Positions 47,501 to 57,084 of a stretch of DNA of 64,000 nucleotides are shown in pieces. The position numbers and the translations under genes are program-made. Below the pieces are notes generated by a model. The model was given only the letters and a program-made list of their open reading frames with translations, made no database searches and had not been told where the DNA came from. Position 1 is the stretch's first letter. Each line of letters starts with the position of its first letter. This stretch comes from Arthrobacter terricola (lineage in GTDB: Bacteria; Actinomycetota; Actinomycetes; Actinomycetales; Micrococcaceae): NCBI RefSeq assembly GCF_004354015.1, contig NZ_SMRU01000009.1:105708-169707 (forward strand). Reading direction: 5' to 3'.

Positions 47501-49294
47501 GTGCGATTGAAGACTGCAGTTTCGCTGGTGCTGCTTGGCCTGCTGACACTGTTGGCCGGCATCGGCCAGCTGACCTTTTGGGCTCCGGCCGAGACCATTA
47601 CCGCGTCCGCTCCGGCCGACACCAAATCCGCTCCATTGACCGTGATCGACCAAAGCGTGCTGACCCACAAGGGCGGCCCGACGAAGATCAGCATCAAAGG
47701 CGACGGAAACTTCGTGCTGGCGGTCGGTCGTCCCGACGACGTGGATGCCTGGGTAGGCAAGACGGCACACAACAGCGTCACGGGAGTTTCCGAAGACGGC
47801 AAGTCCCTGCAGGTTTCTGCCGCCGCAGGTGATGCGAAGGCCCCGTCACCGGCGAATTCGGATCTCTGGGTGCAGACCGAGAACGCCAACGGACAGTTGG
47901 ACTACACCTGGACGCCTCCGGCCAGCGGAAATTGGTCGCTCCTTGTGGCGAGTGACGGAACCAAGCCAGCGCCGTCGTCGGTGTCTCTGACGTTCCCCAA
48001 CGACACGAGCATGCCGTGGGCCGTCCCCCTCATCGTGATCGGTGCCATCCTCATTCTCGTCGGCGCCGCGTTGCCGTTCATCGGCAGGTTCATCGGCGGC
48101 AATGGCAGCGGTCCCCGGAATCCGTTCCTGAACCGGGCTGAAACCCCGGCCGTCGCAGACGGCGCGAGCGAAACCGGCGTACTCGAAACTCCGGAAACCG
48201 ACGCTGCTGGAAGCGACGTTCCTGAAGACGCCCCGGGCAAAGACTCCAGGGAGGGATCGGGAAGCGGTGCGGCACTGCGCGTTTCCGTCGTTGCAGCCGC
48301 TGTTGCGGCCTCCCTCGTGGGCGGTGCCGCGGTAGGCGCCCAAGCCGCGGAGTCGCCGTCGCCGTCGGGATCCTCGACGGCGACCCCGTCCGCCCAAGAC
48401 GCAGCGCAGTCTTCTCCCGTCCTCTTGGACTCGCAGCTCAAGCGCATCCTCGAGCAGGTCGCCAGTGCCGTTGCAGCCGGCGACGCTGCGCGGGACGCCG
48501 CCAAGCTCGCCCCGCGGGTAGACGGCACGGAGATGCAGGTTCGGACCCAGAACTACAAGATCCGCTCCCAGGTGGCGACGTTTGAGGCACGGATGCCGGT
48601 CCGGTCCACCAAGCTGCTGGGCAGCGTCATCACCACGCAGCGCTCGTGGCCGCGCACGGTGGTTGCCGTGACGCAAGGCGACGGCAACGTGGTTCCCCAG
48701 GTCCTGACCCTCGTACAGGCCTCTCCGCGCGATAACTACAAGCTCAAGGACACCGCCCCGCTCCAGCCTGGAACGTCCTTCCCGGCGATTCCGCTGGGCG
48801 GAACCCAGCAGATCGCTGCCGGGGACAAGACGGGCCTGCAGTACAGCGGGACCGAAGCCATGGCAGCCCTCGCCGACCGCCTCACCAAGCCTGACTCGGC
48901 GTTCAAGGACAAGCTGGTGGAGGGAACCAATTCGCCGTACATCGCGGACGTACTGGACTACCAGTCGAGCACCGTGAAATCCGGCACGAACGGCGACTTC
49001 ACCTTCACCCACACACCGGCTGCCCCGGAAACATCAGTGTTCCGTACGTCCGACGGCGGTGCTTTGGTCATCGGAAGGGTGGACTTCACTTTCACCAGCA
49101 AGCCGAAGGCCGACGGCGATACGTTGAACGTGGACAAGGCGGCCGCTGTGCTTGCCGGCGGTGATTCCACGAAGGTCGGACTGGTGCAGAACTTCGCGGA
49201 ATCGGTGGCAATCTACATTCCGCCGACCGGGACCACGGGCCCGATGAAGCTCGTTGCGGCCGTCCGCGGCCTGGTGGGGGCAAGCTTCCAGTAA
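47501..49294 (+). CDS. Large envelope protein with three membrane segments, function unknown
   Basis: A 597-residue protein I do not recognise. A signal-anchor helix (6-26) leads to an extracytoplasmic domain (30-170), a second helix (174-195), an acidic alanine/proline-rich cytoplasmic linker (196-258), and a third segment (259-283) that looks like a signal peptide ending GAQAA. After this comes a serine/proline stretch and a C-terminal domain of about 300 residues. The topology is consistent with both folded domains outside. The GTG at 47501 is preferred; an ATG at 47486 is possible. It is probably co-transcribed with the thioredoxin-like gene downstream. Confidence 0.7.
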   Translation: MRLKTAVSLVLLGLLTLLAGIGQLTFWAPAETITASAPADTKSAPLTVIDQSVLTHKGGPTKISIKGDGNFVLAVGRPDDVDAWVGKTAHNSVTGVSEDGKSLQVSAAAGDAKAPSPANSDLWVQTENANGQLDYTWTPPASGNWSLLVASDGTKPAPSSVSLTFPNDTSMPWAVPLIVIGAILILVGAALPFIGRFIGGNGSGPRNPFLNRAETPAVADGASETGVLETPETDAAGSDVPEDAPGKDSREGSGSGAALRVSVVAAAVAASLVGGAAVGAQAAESPSPSGSSTATPSAQDAAQSSPVLLDSQLKRILEQVASAVAAGDAARDAAKLAPRVDGTEMQVRTQNYKIRSQVATFEARMPVRSTKLLGSVITTQRSWPRTVVAVTQGDGNVVPQVLTLVQASPRDNYKLKDTAPLQPGTSFPAIPLGGTQQIAAGDKTGLQYSGTEAMAALADRLTKPDSAFKDKLVEGTNSPYIADVLDYQSSTVKSGTNGDFTFTHTPAAPETSVFRTSDGGALVIGRVDFTFTSKPKADGDTLNVDKAAAVLAGGDSTKVGLVQNFAESVAIYIPPTGTTGPMKLVAAVRGLVGASFQ

Positions 49295-49330
49295 GCAAAC
49301 GCTGTTGGCGCAGCGGCTAGAGTGGACGGT

Positions 49331-50296
49331 ATGAGTTCGCAAGGTTCCCGTCCCGTCTCTCCAGCCGCCGCCAGCCAGCTCAACCTTCGCGGCGCCGTCG
49401 ACCTCTCTGCTTTGCGTCGGCCGGCGCCGTCGCCGTCGGGCGGCACCCTGGCCGCTTCCGCCGATGGCAACGCGAATGGCCAGCCATTGCGCGTGGATGC
49501 CACCGAGGGTAATTTCCAGGACCTTGTGCAATTGTCCGCGCAAGTCCCTGTCCTTTTCCTCCTGTGGTCCAAGCGCTCGCTCGAAGCGGCGGACTTGTTG
49601 CATGGCCTGGAATCGGTGGTCGACAGCTACGCGGGCAAAATCGTGCTCGCGGCCGCCGACATCGACGTATTCCCTCAGCTTGCCCAGGCTTTCCAGATCC
49701 AAGCCATTCCGACTGCCGTGGCGGTCCTCAAGGGCCAGCCTGTCCCGCTGTTCGAAGGGCCCGCTTCGGATCCCGAGATCCGCAGCCTCATCGATGAACT
49801 CCTCAAAGTGGCCGAAGCCAACGGGGTCACCGGCAGCATCGGGGGCGGCGCTCCGTCCGGCGAGGCGCCGCCTTTGCCGCCGCTCCACCAAGCAGCCTTC
49901 GACGCGATCGAGGTCGGCGACTACGCAGCCGCGGCCGCGGCCTACCGCCAGGCGCTCGCCGAGAAACCCGCCGACGCCGACGCCAAGGCCGGCCTCGCCC
50001 AGGTTGAGCTGATGGGGCGCCTGGAGTCGTTGACCGCTCCGGATGCGGAAGCGTTGCGCCAGAAAGCGGCGGAGGAACCGGACAACATCGACGTCCAGTT
50101 GGGCGTGGCGGACCTGGACATCTCGGGCGGACACATCGAGGACGCCTTCAACCGCGTCATTGCCTTCATCGGGCGTAACTTCGGGCCGGCCCGCGAAACC
50201 GCCCGGGTACGGCTCCTGGAACTCTTCGACGTCGTGGGCATTTCGGACGAACGCGTGGCCAAGGCCCGCCAAGGCTTGGCCCGGGTCCTCTTCTAA
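49331..50296 (+). CDS. Thioredoxin-like TPR protein (CnoX/YbbN type)
   Basis: A 321-residue protein. Residues about 60-160 form a thioredoxin fold with VPVLFLLWSKRSLEA where CGPC would be, so the redox cysteines are missing; the rest contains TPR-like helices (DAIEVGDYAAAAAAYRQAL onward). It resembles YbbN/CnoX, a holdase that protects proteins and passes them to chaperones. It matches the Rv1324 position of the mycobacterial order. The downstream oxidoreductase overlaps it by one base. Confidence 0.87.
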   Translation: MSSQGSRPVSPAAASQLNLRGAVDLSALRRPAPSPSGGTLAASADGNANGQPLRVDATEGNFQDLVQLSAQVPVLFLLWSKRSLEAADLLHGLESVVDSYAGKIVLAAADIDVFPQLAQAFQIQAIPTAVAVLKGQPVPLFEGPASDPEIRSLIDELLKVAEANGVTGSIGGGAPSGEAPPLPPLHQAAFDAIEVGDYAAAAAAYRQALAEKPADADAKAGLAQVELMGRLESLTAPDAEALRQKAAEEPDNIDVQLGVADLDISGGHIEDAFNRVIAFIGRNFGPARETARVRLLELFDVVGISDERVAKARQGLARVLF

Positions 50297-51399
50297 TGAC
50301 GCAGTCGGCCCTGTTCAGCCCGCTGCAGTTGCGCTCCCTGACCCTTCCGCACCGCGGTTGGGTGTCGCCGATGTGCCAATACAGTTGCTCGCCCGACGAC
50401 GGCGGCGGCGTTCCGAACGATTGGCACCTGGTTCATCTTGGCGCGTTTGCCACCGGCGGCGCGGCGCTCATCCTCACGGAGGCCGCAGCGGTCAATCCTG
50501 GCGGGCGGATCAGCCCGCGGGACGCCGGAATGTACACGGACGAGCAAGCTGCCGTGTGGGAACGGATTGTGGATTTTGTCCACCGGAACAGCGCGGCCGG
50601 CGGCAAGATCGGAGCCCAATTAGCGCACGCGGGCCGCAAGGGGTCGACATATTGGCCTTTCGCTGAGCAGGGCGGATCAGTGCCGGAGGACGACGGCGGT
50701 TGGGTTACGCAGGGTCCGGGCAACGGAGCGTTTGCCGGCCTCGCGAGCCCGGCCAAAATGGACGAAGCCGACATTGAAGCCGTGATTTCCGATTTCGCCG
50801 CGGCGGCCAAGCGGGCAGTGGATGCCGGGTTCGACACCGTCGAGATCCACGGCGCCCACGGGTATCTACTCCACGAATTCCAAAGCCCGCTTATCAACAA
50901 TCGCGACGACGCCTGGGGCGGAAACGAGTCCGGCCGCAACCGCTTGATGCTTGCCGTGGTGGACGCCGTACGGGCTGTCATTCCCGATTCCATGCCGTTG
51001 CTGCTGCGGATCTCCGCCAGCGATTGGGCCGAAGGCGGAGTGGACATCGAGGCCTCGGTCCGCTTGGCGCGGGAGGCCGCTTCGCGGGGCGTGGACTTGG
51101 TGGATGTATCCAGCGGGGGCGCGGTTGCCCATCAGCGGATCAAAGCCGGTCCTGGCTACCAGACGGGGTTCTCGGCGCAGATCCGGCGCGAGGCGGGTGT
51201 TCCCACAGGCGCTGTGGGTTTCCTGACGTCGTCGGGGCAGGCTGAGCACACGGTTGCTACCGGCCAGGCCGATGGCGTTTTCATGGCGAGGGCTGCTTTG
51301 CGGGATCCGCATTGGTGGCTTCGCGCAGCCTTCGAGCTCGGCCATCCCCTCGAATGGGTACCCCAGTACCACCGTGCAGTTCCGCGCCACAGTTTCTAG
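50296..51399 (+). CDS. Old Yellow Enzyme family NADH:flavin oxidoreductase (YqjM-like)
   Basis: A 367-residue FMN-dependent ene-reductase. SPMCQYS with C27 is the redox-tuning cysteine of the YqjM subclass, and VEIHGAHGYLLHEF provides the substrate-binding histidine pair. These enzymes reduce activated C=C bonds or nitro groups. It overlaps the thioredoxin-like gene by one base. Physiological substrate unknown. Confidence 0.93.
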   Translation: MTQSALFSPLQLRSLTLPHRGWVSPMCQYSCSPDDGGGVPNDWHLVHLGAFATGGAALILTEAAAVNPGGRISPRDAGMYTDEQAAVWERIVDFVHRNSAAGGKIGAQLAHAGRKGSTYWPFAEQGGSVPEDDGGWVTQGPGNGAFAGLASPAKMDEADIEAVISDFAAAAKRAVDAGFDTVEIHGAHGYLLHEFQSPLINNRDDAWGGNESGRNRLMLAVVDAVRAVIPDSMPLLLRISASDWAEGGVDIEASVRLAREAASRGVDLVDVSSGGAVAHQRIKAGPGYQTGFSAQIRREAGVPTGAVGFLTSSGQAEHTVATGQADGVFMARAALRDPHWWLRAAFELGHPLEWVPQYHRAVPRHSF

Positions 51400-51511
51400 G
51401 TGTGCGGGTTTCCCCTTGTAGTCCTTTGGGATGAGGAAGCCCCGCAAGCCGCTGCGCGAGTTCCCCCTCCAGGACGACTCCCGGAGATGCCGCCAGGGCT
51501 AGGCTGACTGC

Positions 51512-52303
51512 ATGACTCACCCGCACCCCGATTCCCCCGCCGTTCCACCGGTTCCGGCATTAGCCCTGCGCGGACTGGCGAAGCGCTTTGGCGCGAAGAT
51601 CGCCGTCGACGGCATCAACCTGGACGTCCCCGCCGGTTCCTTCTACGGAGTAGTCGGACCTAACGGTGCAGGAAAGACGACCACCTTGTCTATGGCAACC
51701 GGCCTTCTACGCCCGGACTTCGGCACGGCGTTCATCCACGGGGTGGACGTCTGGGCCAAGCCGTTGGAAGCCAAGAAGCTGATGGGCATCCTGCCTGACG
51801 GCGTGCGCCTCTTCGACAGGTTGACCGGTGAGCAACTTGTCACTTACGCCGGACTTTTGCGGGGGATGGACAAGGAAGTCGTTGCCCAACGGGTCGGCGA
51901 ACTGCTGGAGGCGCTGGATCTCGGAGGCGACGCGGGCACCCTCGTGGTGGACTACTCCGCCGGCATGACCAAGAAAATCGCCTTGGCTTCGGCCCTCATC
52001 CATGCCCCGCGGCTGCTGGTCCTGGACGAACCCTTCGAATCGGTGGATCCGGTGTCGGCTGCCAATATCCGGGGAATTCTTGAGAGCTATGTGGCCTCGG
52101 GCGGCACCGTGATTGTGTCGAGCCACGTAATGGACCTGGTACAGCGCATGTGTGACCATGTCGCTGTGGTGGCGGCTGGCAGGATCCTGGCGGCGGGAAC
52201 GGTGGACGAGCTGCGCGGCGACGCGTCGCTCGAGGACCGCTTTGTGCAGTTGGTGGGCGGCGGATCCCGGACGGAAGGCCTGGAATGGTTGCGCACCTTC
52301 TGA
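51512..52303 (+). CDS. ABC transporter ATP-binding protein
   Basis: A 263-residue ABC ATPase. Walker A is GPNGAGKT, the signature region is YSAGMTKKIALA (a variant of LSGGQ), Walker B is LLVLDEPFESVD, and the switch histidine is in VIVSSHVMD. It is coupled to the permease by a 19-base overlap. The pair looks like an ABC-2 exporter of unknown substrate. Confidence 0.94.
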   Translation: MTHPHPDSPAVPPVPALALRGLAKRFGAKIAVDGINLDVPAGSFYGVVGPNGAGKTTTLSMATGLLRPDFGTAFIHGVDVWAKPLEAKKLMGILPDGVRLFDRLTGEQLVTYAGLLRGMDKEVVAQRVGELLEALDLGGDAGTLVVDYSAGMTKKIALASALIHAPRLLVLDEPFESVDPVSAANIRGILESYVASGGTVIVSSHVMDLVQRMCDHVAVVAAGRILAAGTVDELRGDASLEDRFVQLVGGGSRTEGLEWLRTF

Positions 52304-53856
52304 GCTTGAAGTGGCGGCTCCTGCTCAATGGCGTCCGCCGAAGTCCGGCGCAGCTCGTCGGCATGGCGATCGGCGCGCTCTACGCTTTCGGAGCCGCGGC
52401 AGGGCTCGCTGTGGCCCTTGTCGTGTTGCGGTGGGCGGACGTGCAGACCGCCCACAGCGCGGTTGTCCTCGGCGGGGCGGCCGCGATGTTGGGGTGGGTT
52501 TTGGTCCCGTTGCTTGCTTCGGCTGCTGACATGACCCTGGATCCCGCCCGTTTCGCGACGTCGGCCATCCCCATGCGGCAGTTGTTGGCCGGCCTGGCCC
52601 TTGCCGGCCTGATCGGACTGCCGGGTGCCGCCACCTTGGTTGTGGCGTTGTTCACTACCGTGACGTGGTGGCGCAGCGTTCCTGCCGTGGGCGGTGCGCT
52701 GCTGGGGGCCGTCGTTGGAGTCCTCAGTTGCGTGGTCCTGTCCAAGGTGGTGACGACGGCGACGTCGAGCCTGGCCGCGTCCCGTCGCTTCAAGGACGTG
52801 AGCAGCATCGTTATCTTTGTCCCGCTGATACTGATGGGGCCGATTTTTGCCAGCGTTGTGCAGGGCGTTTCCCGATCCACCTACTATCTACCGGACTTGG
52901 CCCGGACCGTGTCCTGGACACCGCTTGGTGCTCCCTGGTCCATCGGCGGAGACCTGGCGTCCGGCGATGTCCTGGCCGCAATCGTGAAAGCGCTCATCTC
53001 CCTTGCAACCCTCGGGGTCCTGTTCGTCTGTTGGAACGCGTTGCTCAAGCGTGCACTGGTCACTCCGCCATACTCCGGGGGATCGGGAAAGCGCGGCGGC
53101 AAGCTCGGCTTGTTCGGGCTGTTTCCGGCGACGCCTACCGGTGCCATCGCGGCACGTTCGCTCAGCTACTGGATCCGGGACCCGCGGTACGCCGCATCCC
53201 TGCTGGTCATTCCGTTGCTGCCGGTCATTTTCCTCTTCCAGTCCGCCCAGGCCGGCAGTTACTCCATGCTTGTCATCCTCGGCCCCATGGGAGCCTTCAT
53301 CCTCGCGTGGTCGATTGCCGCGGACGTTTCCTACGACAACACCGCGTTCGCCTTGCACCTGGCGACCGGCGTGCGTGGGGTCCACGACCGTTTGGGAAGG
53401 GCGTTGGCGTGCCTTTCGCTCGCCTTTCCGATAGTGCTGATTTTCGCAGTCGGTCCCTTCTTCCTGACGGGTGACTGGGCCTGGTTGCCTGGCATCCTGG
53501 GATTGTCCTTTGGAGTCTTGTTCTCGGGATTGGGCTTGTCTTCGATCGTCTCGGCGCGATATACCTCAAGCGTGCCGCTTCCTGGAGACAGTCCTTTCAA
53601 GAAGCCTCCGGGAAATGTCGCCCAGACGCTCGCCGTCCAACTGGGTGGCATGGGGGTGCTTTTGCTGCTCGTTGTTCCGGAAGTGGTTTTCGTGATCGTT
53701 CAAGCCGCCACGGGCGAGTCCGCTTGGGGCTGGGTCACCCTTGGCATCGGCCTTGTGCTCGGTCCGGTGCTTTTCGCGACTGGAATCCGCATTGGCGGCG
53801 GATGGTTGGACCGCCGCGGCCCCGAACTTTTTGCCCAACTGATCGTCAACCGATGA
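52285..53856 (+). CDS. ABC-2 type transporter permease
   Basis: A 523-residue polytopic protein with about twelve hydrophobic segments and no nucleotide-binding motif. It starts inside the ATPase 3' end (19-base overlap) and ends 92 bases before nagB. It is probably the membrane half of an exporter; substrate unknown. Confidence 0.88.
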   Translation: MVAHLLSLKWRLLLNGVRRSPAQLVGMAIGALYAFGAAAGLAVALVVLRWADVQTAHSAVVLGGAAAMLGWVLVPLLASAADMTLDPARFATSAIPMRQLLAGLALAGLIGLPGAATLVVALFTTVTWWRSVPAVGGALLGAVVGVLSCVVLSKVVTTATSSLAASRRFKDVSSIVIFVPLILMGPIFASVVQGVSRSTYYLPDLARTVSWTPLGAPWSIGGDLASGDVLAAIVKALISLATLGVLFVCWNALLKRALVTPPYSGGSGKRGGKLGLFGLFPATPTGAIAARSLSYWIRDPRYAASLLVIPLLPVIFLFQSAQAGSYSMLVILGPMGAFILAWSIAADVSYDNTAFALHLATGVRGVHDRLGRALACLSLAFPIVLIFAVGPFFLTGDWAWLPGILGLSFGVLFSGLGLSSIVSARYTSSVPLPGDSPFKKPPGNVAQTLAVQLGGMGVLLLLVVPEVVFVIVQAATGESAWGWVTLGIGLVLGPVLFATGIRIGGGWLDRRGPELFAQLIVNR

Positions 53857-53948
53857 CAATGCGCAACAGTGACAAGTCATGGGACATGGGATAACCTCGA
53901 ATTAGAATTGATCCACCGCCGGAAACACCACCAGAGAGGTCCTCGCCG

Positions 53949-54731
53949 ATGGAAATTGTCATCCTGACGGGAAGCAAGCAGATCGGGGCGCTCGCGGCCG
54001 ACGCCATCGAGGCGCTGCTGCGGCGAAAGCCGAACGCCGTCCTCGGCCTGGCCACCGGATCGTCGCCATTGCCCGTCTACGACGAACTCGCACGGCGTCA
54101 CCGGGAAAACGGCTTGGATTTCAGCCAAGCCCACGCATTCGCCTTGGATGAATACGTCGGGCTTGAGCCAGGCCACCATGAGTCGTACCGGGAAGTGATT
54201 CGCCGTGAGTTCACCGACAAGGTGAACATCGATCCCGCCAATGTCCACAGCCCTGACGGTATGGCGGCTGACCTGCCCGCGGCTTGCGAAGCGTACGAGG
54301 AAACCATGCGGGCGCTTGGCGGCGTCGACCTCCAGATCCTGGGCGTGGGCACCGACGGGCATATCGGCTTCAACGAACCGGGATCCTCGCTCGCCTCGAG
54401 GACCCGGATCAAGACTTTGATAGAGCAGACGCGCAAGGACAACGCCCGTTTCTTCAAGAACATCGACGAGGTCCCGCACCACGTAGTCACCCAGGGGCTT
54501 GGCACCATCATGGATGCCCGCCACGTTGTCCTGATCGCCACTGGAGCACAGAAAGCCCAGGCAGTCCGGGATTTTGTGGAAGGTCCGGTCGCCGCCATCT
54601 GTGCTGCTTCCGTGCTCCAGATGCACCAGCACGCGACCATCCTGATCGACGAAGCTGCTGCCTCGTCCCTCAAGCTTGCCGACTACTATCGCCACACCTA
54701 TGACAACAAGCCGAAATGGCAGGTCATCTGA
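53949..54731 (+). CDS. nagB: Glucosamine-6-phosphate deaminase
   Basis: A 260-residue enzyme converting glucosamine-6-P to fructose-6-P plus ammonia, the step after NagA. ALDEYVGL and GVGTDGHIGFNEPG are family signatures and LATGSSPLPVYDEL is the substrate loop. A GTGACA...TAACCT pair (53869-53897, 17-base spacer) could be its promoter. The partner nagA is at 42.6-43.9 kb on the other strand. Confidence 0.96.
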   Translation: MEIVILTGSKQIGALAADAIEALLRRKPNAVLGLATGSSPLPVYDELARRHRENGLDFSQAHAFALDEYVGLEPGHHESYREVIRREFTDKVNIDPANVHSPDGMAADLPAACEAYEETMRALGGVDLQILGVGTDGHIGFNEPGSSLASRTRIKTLIEQTRKDNARFFKNIDEVPHHVVTQGLGTIMDARHVVLIATGAQKAQAVRDFVEGPVAAICAASVLQMHQHATILIDEAAASSLKLADYYRHTYDNKPKWQVI

Positions 54732-54762
54732 CGGCGAAGGCCGAGCCGCTAAGATGGAAGGC

Positions 54763-55083
54763 ATGACAACGCTGCCTCCGGACCCATTCGAAGACGACCC
54801 CATGCGCGAGCTTTCCGGAGCCGGAACTTCCACTGCAACCATTGAGCGCGAGGAAACGCGCCAGGAAGTGGAGCCCGGCGACCGGGAGCGGTTCGCGCAC
54901 TACGTCCGCAAGGAAAAGATCATGGAATCCGCGATGACCGGCGAGCCCGTCATCGCCTTGTGCGGTAAGGTGTGGACTCCAGGCCGGGACCCGCAGAAAT
55001 TCCCCATCTGCCCGGAATGCAAAGAAATCTATGACGGACTTCGCCCTGGAAACGACGGCGGAGACAAGGGAAACAACAAGTAG
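54763..55083 (+). CDS. DUF3039 domain protein
   Basis: A 106-residue protein beginning MTTLPPDPFEDDP, the usual start of this family. Its C-terminal half has ALCGKVWTPGRDP and PICPECKEIY, which would form a metal site. Function unknown. It is encoded just upstream of a large SF2 helicase, a neighbour relation I recall in other actinobacteria, so it may be a helicase partner. The alternative ATG at 54754 is less likely. Confidence 0.8.
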   Translation: MTTLPPDPFEDDPMRELSGAGTSTATIEREETRQEVEPGDRERFAHYVRKEKIMESAMTGEPVIALCGKVWTPGRDPQKFPICPECKEIYDGLRPGNDGGDKGNNK

Positions 55084-55260
55084 GCGGGCCTTCGTCCGCC
55101 GGCAATGATGCCTGCCGCGCCGGCCATCCACCCCGCGGGTGATGGCCGCCGTTCGCGGTGGCCGCTATTTTGTGCGCCGCTCGCTTGGCGCTTAGCCTGA
55201 GTCTTTGTTTCTGCCCCAGCGTGATCCTGCGCATCCGGAACAGATTGGTGTTAATTCCGC
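55084..55260. terminator. Intergenic region with a GC-rich hairpin (55121-55148) before the helicase gene
   Basis: CGGCCATC, ACCC and their complements form a 12-bp stem with one bulge and a CGC loop at 55121-55148, after the DUF3039 stop. No T-run follows. It may stop or stabilise the upstream mRNA. Nothing else is seen in the gap. Confidence 0.45.
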
Positions 55261-57039
55261 ATGACCGAAACCCTTTTCGGCGGCCCCGCGCTGCCTCCTG
55301 CCTACCCGGAGCGGGCTGCGTGGGGAACTGCCCCGAAGCTTCGCGCCTGGCAGCAGGAAGCTCTGGACCTGTATATGAACGCCAGTCCCAGGGACTTCCT
55401 GGCGGTGGCAACGCCGGGCGCCGGAAAGACCACCTTCGCGCTCCGCATCGCCTCCACCCTGATCGATAACGGAACGGTGAACCGGGTGACGATCGTCGCC
55501 CCGACCGATCACTTGAAGCGGCAGTGGGCGGACGCGGCGGCGAGGGTGGGCATCGCGATCGACCCCAACTTCAAGAATTCCGACGGTCAGCACGGCCGGG
55601 GATTTATCGGCGTCGCTGTGACCTATGCCCAGGTGGCCAGCAAGCCCATGCTGCACCGGGCCAAGACGGAAGCCGCCCGGACCTTGGTGATCCTGGATGA
55701 GATCCACCACGGCGGCGAAGCGTTGTCCTGGGGCGACGGCCTTCGGGAAGCTTTTGACCCGGCAGCGCGCCGCCTCGCCCTCACCGGTACTCCGTTCCGC
55801 TCCGATACTTCGCCCATTCCGTTCGTCGAGTATGCCGAGGACCGCGACGGTATCCGGCGCTCGAAGGCCGATTACACCTACGGCTACGGAAACGCCCTGA
55901 AGGACCACGTTGTCCGTCCGGTTTTGTTCATGGCGTACTCGGGCCAGATGCGCTGGCGGACCAGTGCCGGTGACGAAATGGCCGCATCCCTCGGCGAAGC
56001 GGCTGTGACGAAGGACGTTACCTCCCAAGCGTGGCGCACCGCCCTGAACCCGAACGGTGAGTGGATCCCCGCTGTCCTTGCGGCGGCGGACAAGCGCCTC
56101 AGCGAAGTGCGGCGCACGGTACCCGACGCGGGCGGACTGGTGATCGCCACCGACCACGATGACGCCCGCGCCTACGCGGGACAACTCAAGAAAATCACCG
56201 GCCAGTCACCCACCGTCATCTTGTCGGACGATTCGAAGGCTTCGCACAAGATCGAGGAATTCACTGCCAGCGACAAACGCTGGATGGTGGCCGTCCGCAT
56301 GGTGTCCGAAGGCGTCGACGTTCCCCGGCTTGCGGTCGGGGTCTACGCAACGTCCACCTCCACGCCGCTGTTCTTCGCGCAGGCTGTGGGCCGCTTCGTC
56401 CGTGCCCGTAAGCGCGGGGAAACGGCTTCTGTCTTCCTGCCGTCCGTGCCACCGCTCATGATCTTGGCCAACTCCATGGAGGCCGAGCGCGATCACGCGC
56501 TGGACCGGCCCGAGAAGGAAGATCCGGACGGACTCTTCAACCCCGAAGAGAGCCTCATGGATGAAGCCAACCGTGAGGAGAAGGCTTCGGACTCCCTGGA
56601 AAAGGGCAAGTTCGAGGCACTCGATTCCCAGGCGTCCTTTGACCGCGTGCTGTTCGACGGCGGCGAGTTCGGTACGGGAGCGGATATCGGTTCGGAGGAC
56701 GAGCTGGACTTCCTAGGAATTCCCGGTCTTCTCGACGCTGAGCAGGTGGGAACCTTGCTGCGGCAGCGGCAGCACGACCAACAGTCGCGCAAGAAGCGCC
56801 AGGGCGCCTCGTCCGAACCGGCGGCGCCGGCCGTTCCGGACCACCGCATGCTCATGGACCTTCGCAATGAGCTCGCCAAGAACGTTTCCGCCTGGTCCGC
56901 CAGGACGGGTACGCCGCACGGCGTTGTGCATACCAAACTGCGCGAGGTGTGCGGCGGACCGGCCGTTGCCCAAGCGAACGAAGCACAACTGCAGGCCCGG
57001 CTCCGGAAGCTCCAGGACTGGTTCGTCGGGCGCAAGTAG
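55261..57039 (+). CDS. SF2 DEAD/DEAH-type helicase
   Basis: A 592-residue helicase. Walker A is TPGAGKTTF (51-59), the DEAD-box position is DEIHH (146-150), motif III is LTGTPFR, and the second RecA domain ends with a QAVGRFVRAR motif. A C-terminal region of about 120 residues (after 460) is acidic, then helical with HRMLMDLRNELAKNVSAW. The motifs fit a duplex-DNA or RNA remodelling enzyme of the UvrB/RecQ-like SF2 group. Role unknown. Confidence 0.9.
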   Translation: MTETLFGGPALPPAYPERAAWGTAPKLRAWQQEALDLYMNASPRDFLAVATPGAGKTTFALRIASTLIDNGTVNRVTIVAPTDHLKRQWADAAARVGIAIDPNFKNSDGQHGRGFIGVAVTYAQVASKPMLHRAKTEAARTLVILDEIHHGGEALSWGDGLREAFDPAARRLALTGTPFRSDTSPIPFVEYAEDRDGIRRSKADYTYGYGNALKDHVVRPVLFMAYSGQMRWRTSAGDEMAASLGEAAVTKDVTSQAWRTALNPNGEWIPAVLAAADKRLSEVRRTVPDAGGLVIATDHDDARAYAGQLKKITGQSPTVILSDDSKASHKIEEFTASDKRWMVAVRMVSEGVDVPRLAVGVYATSTSTPLFFAQAVGRFVRARKRGETASVFLPSVPPLMILANSMEAERDHALDRPEKEDPDGLFNPEESLMDEANREEKASDSLEKGKFEALDSQASFDRVLFDGGEFGTGADIGSEDELDFLGIPGLLDAEQVGTLLRQRQHDQQSRKKRQGASSEPAAPAVPDHRMLMDLRNELAKNVSAWSARTGTPHGVVHTKLREVCGGPAVAQANEAQLQARLRKLQDWFVGRK

Positions 57040-57084
57040 TCCGGTGGAACCCACCCCGGTGGAACCGGAGGTCCGGCGTCGGCG

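Noticed and set aside
57040..57084. CCGGTGGAACC direct repeat between the helicase and pncA
   Set aside because: Only two short copies and no clear hairpin or terminator.
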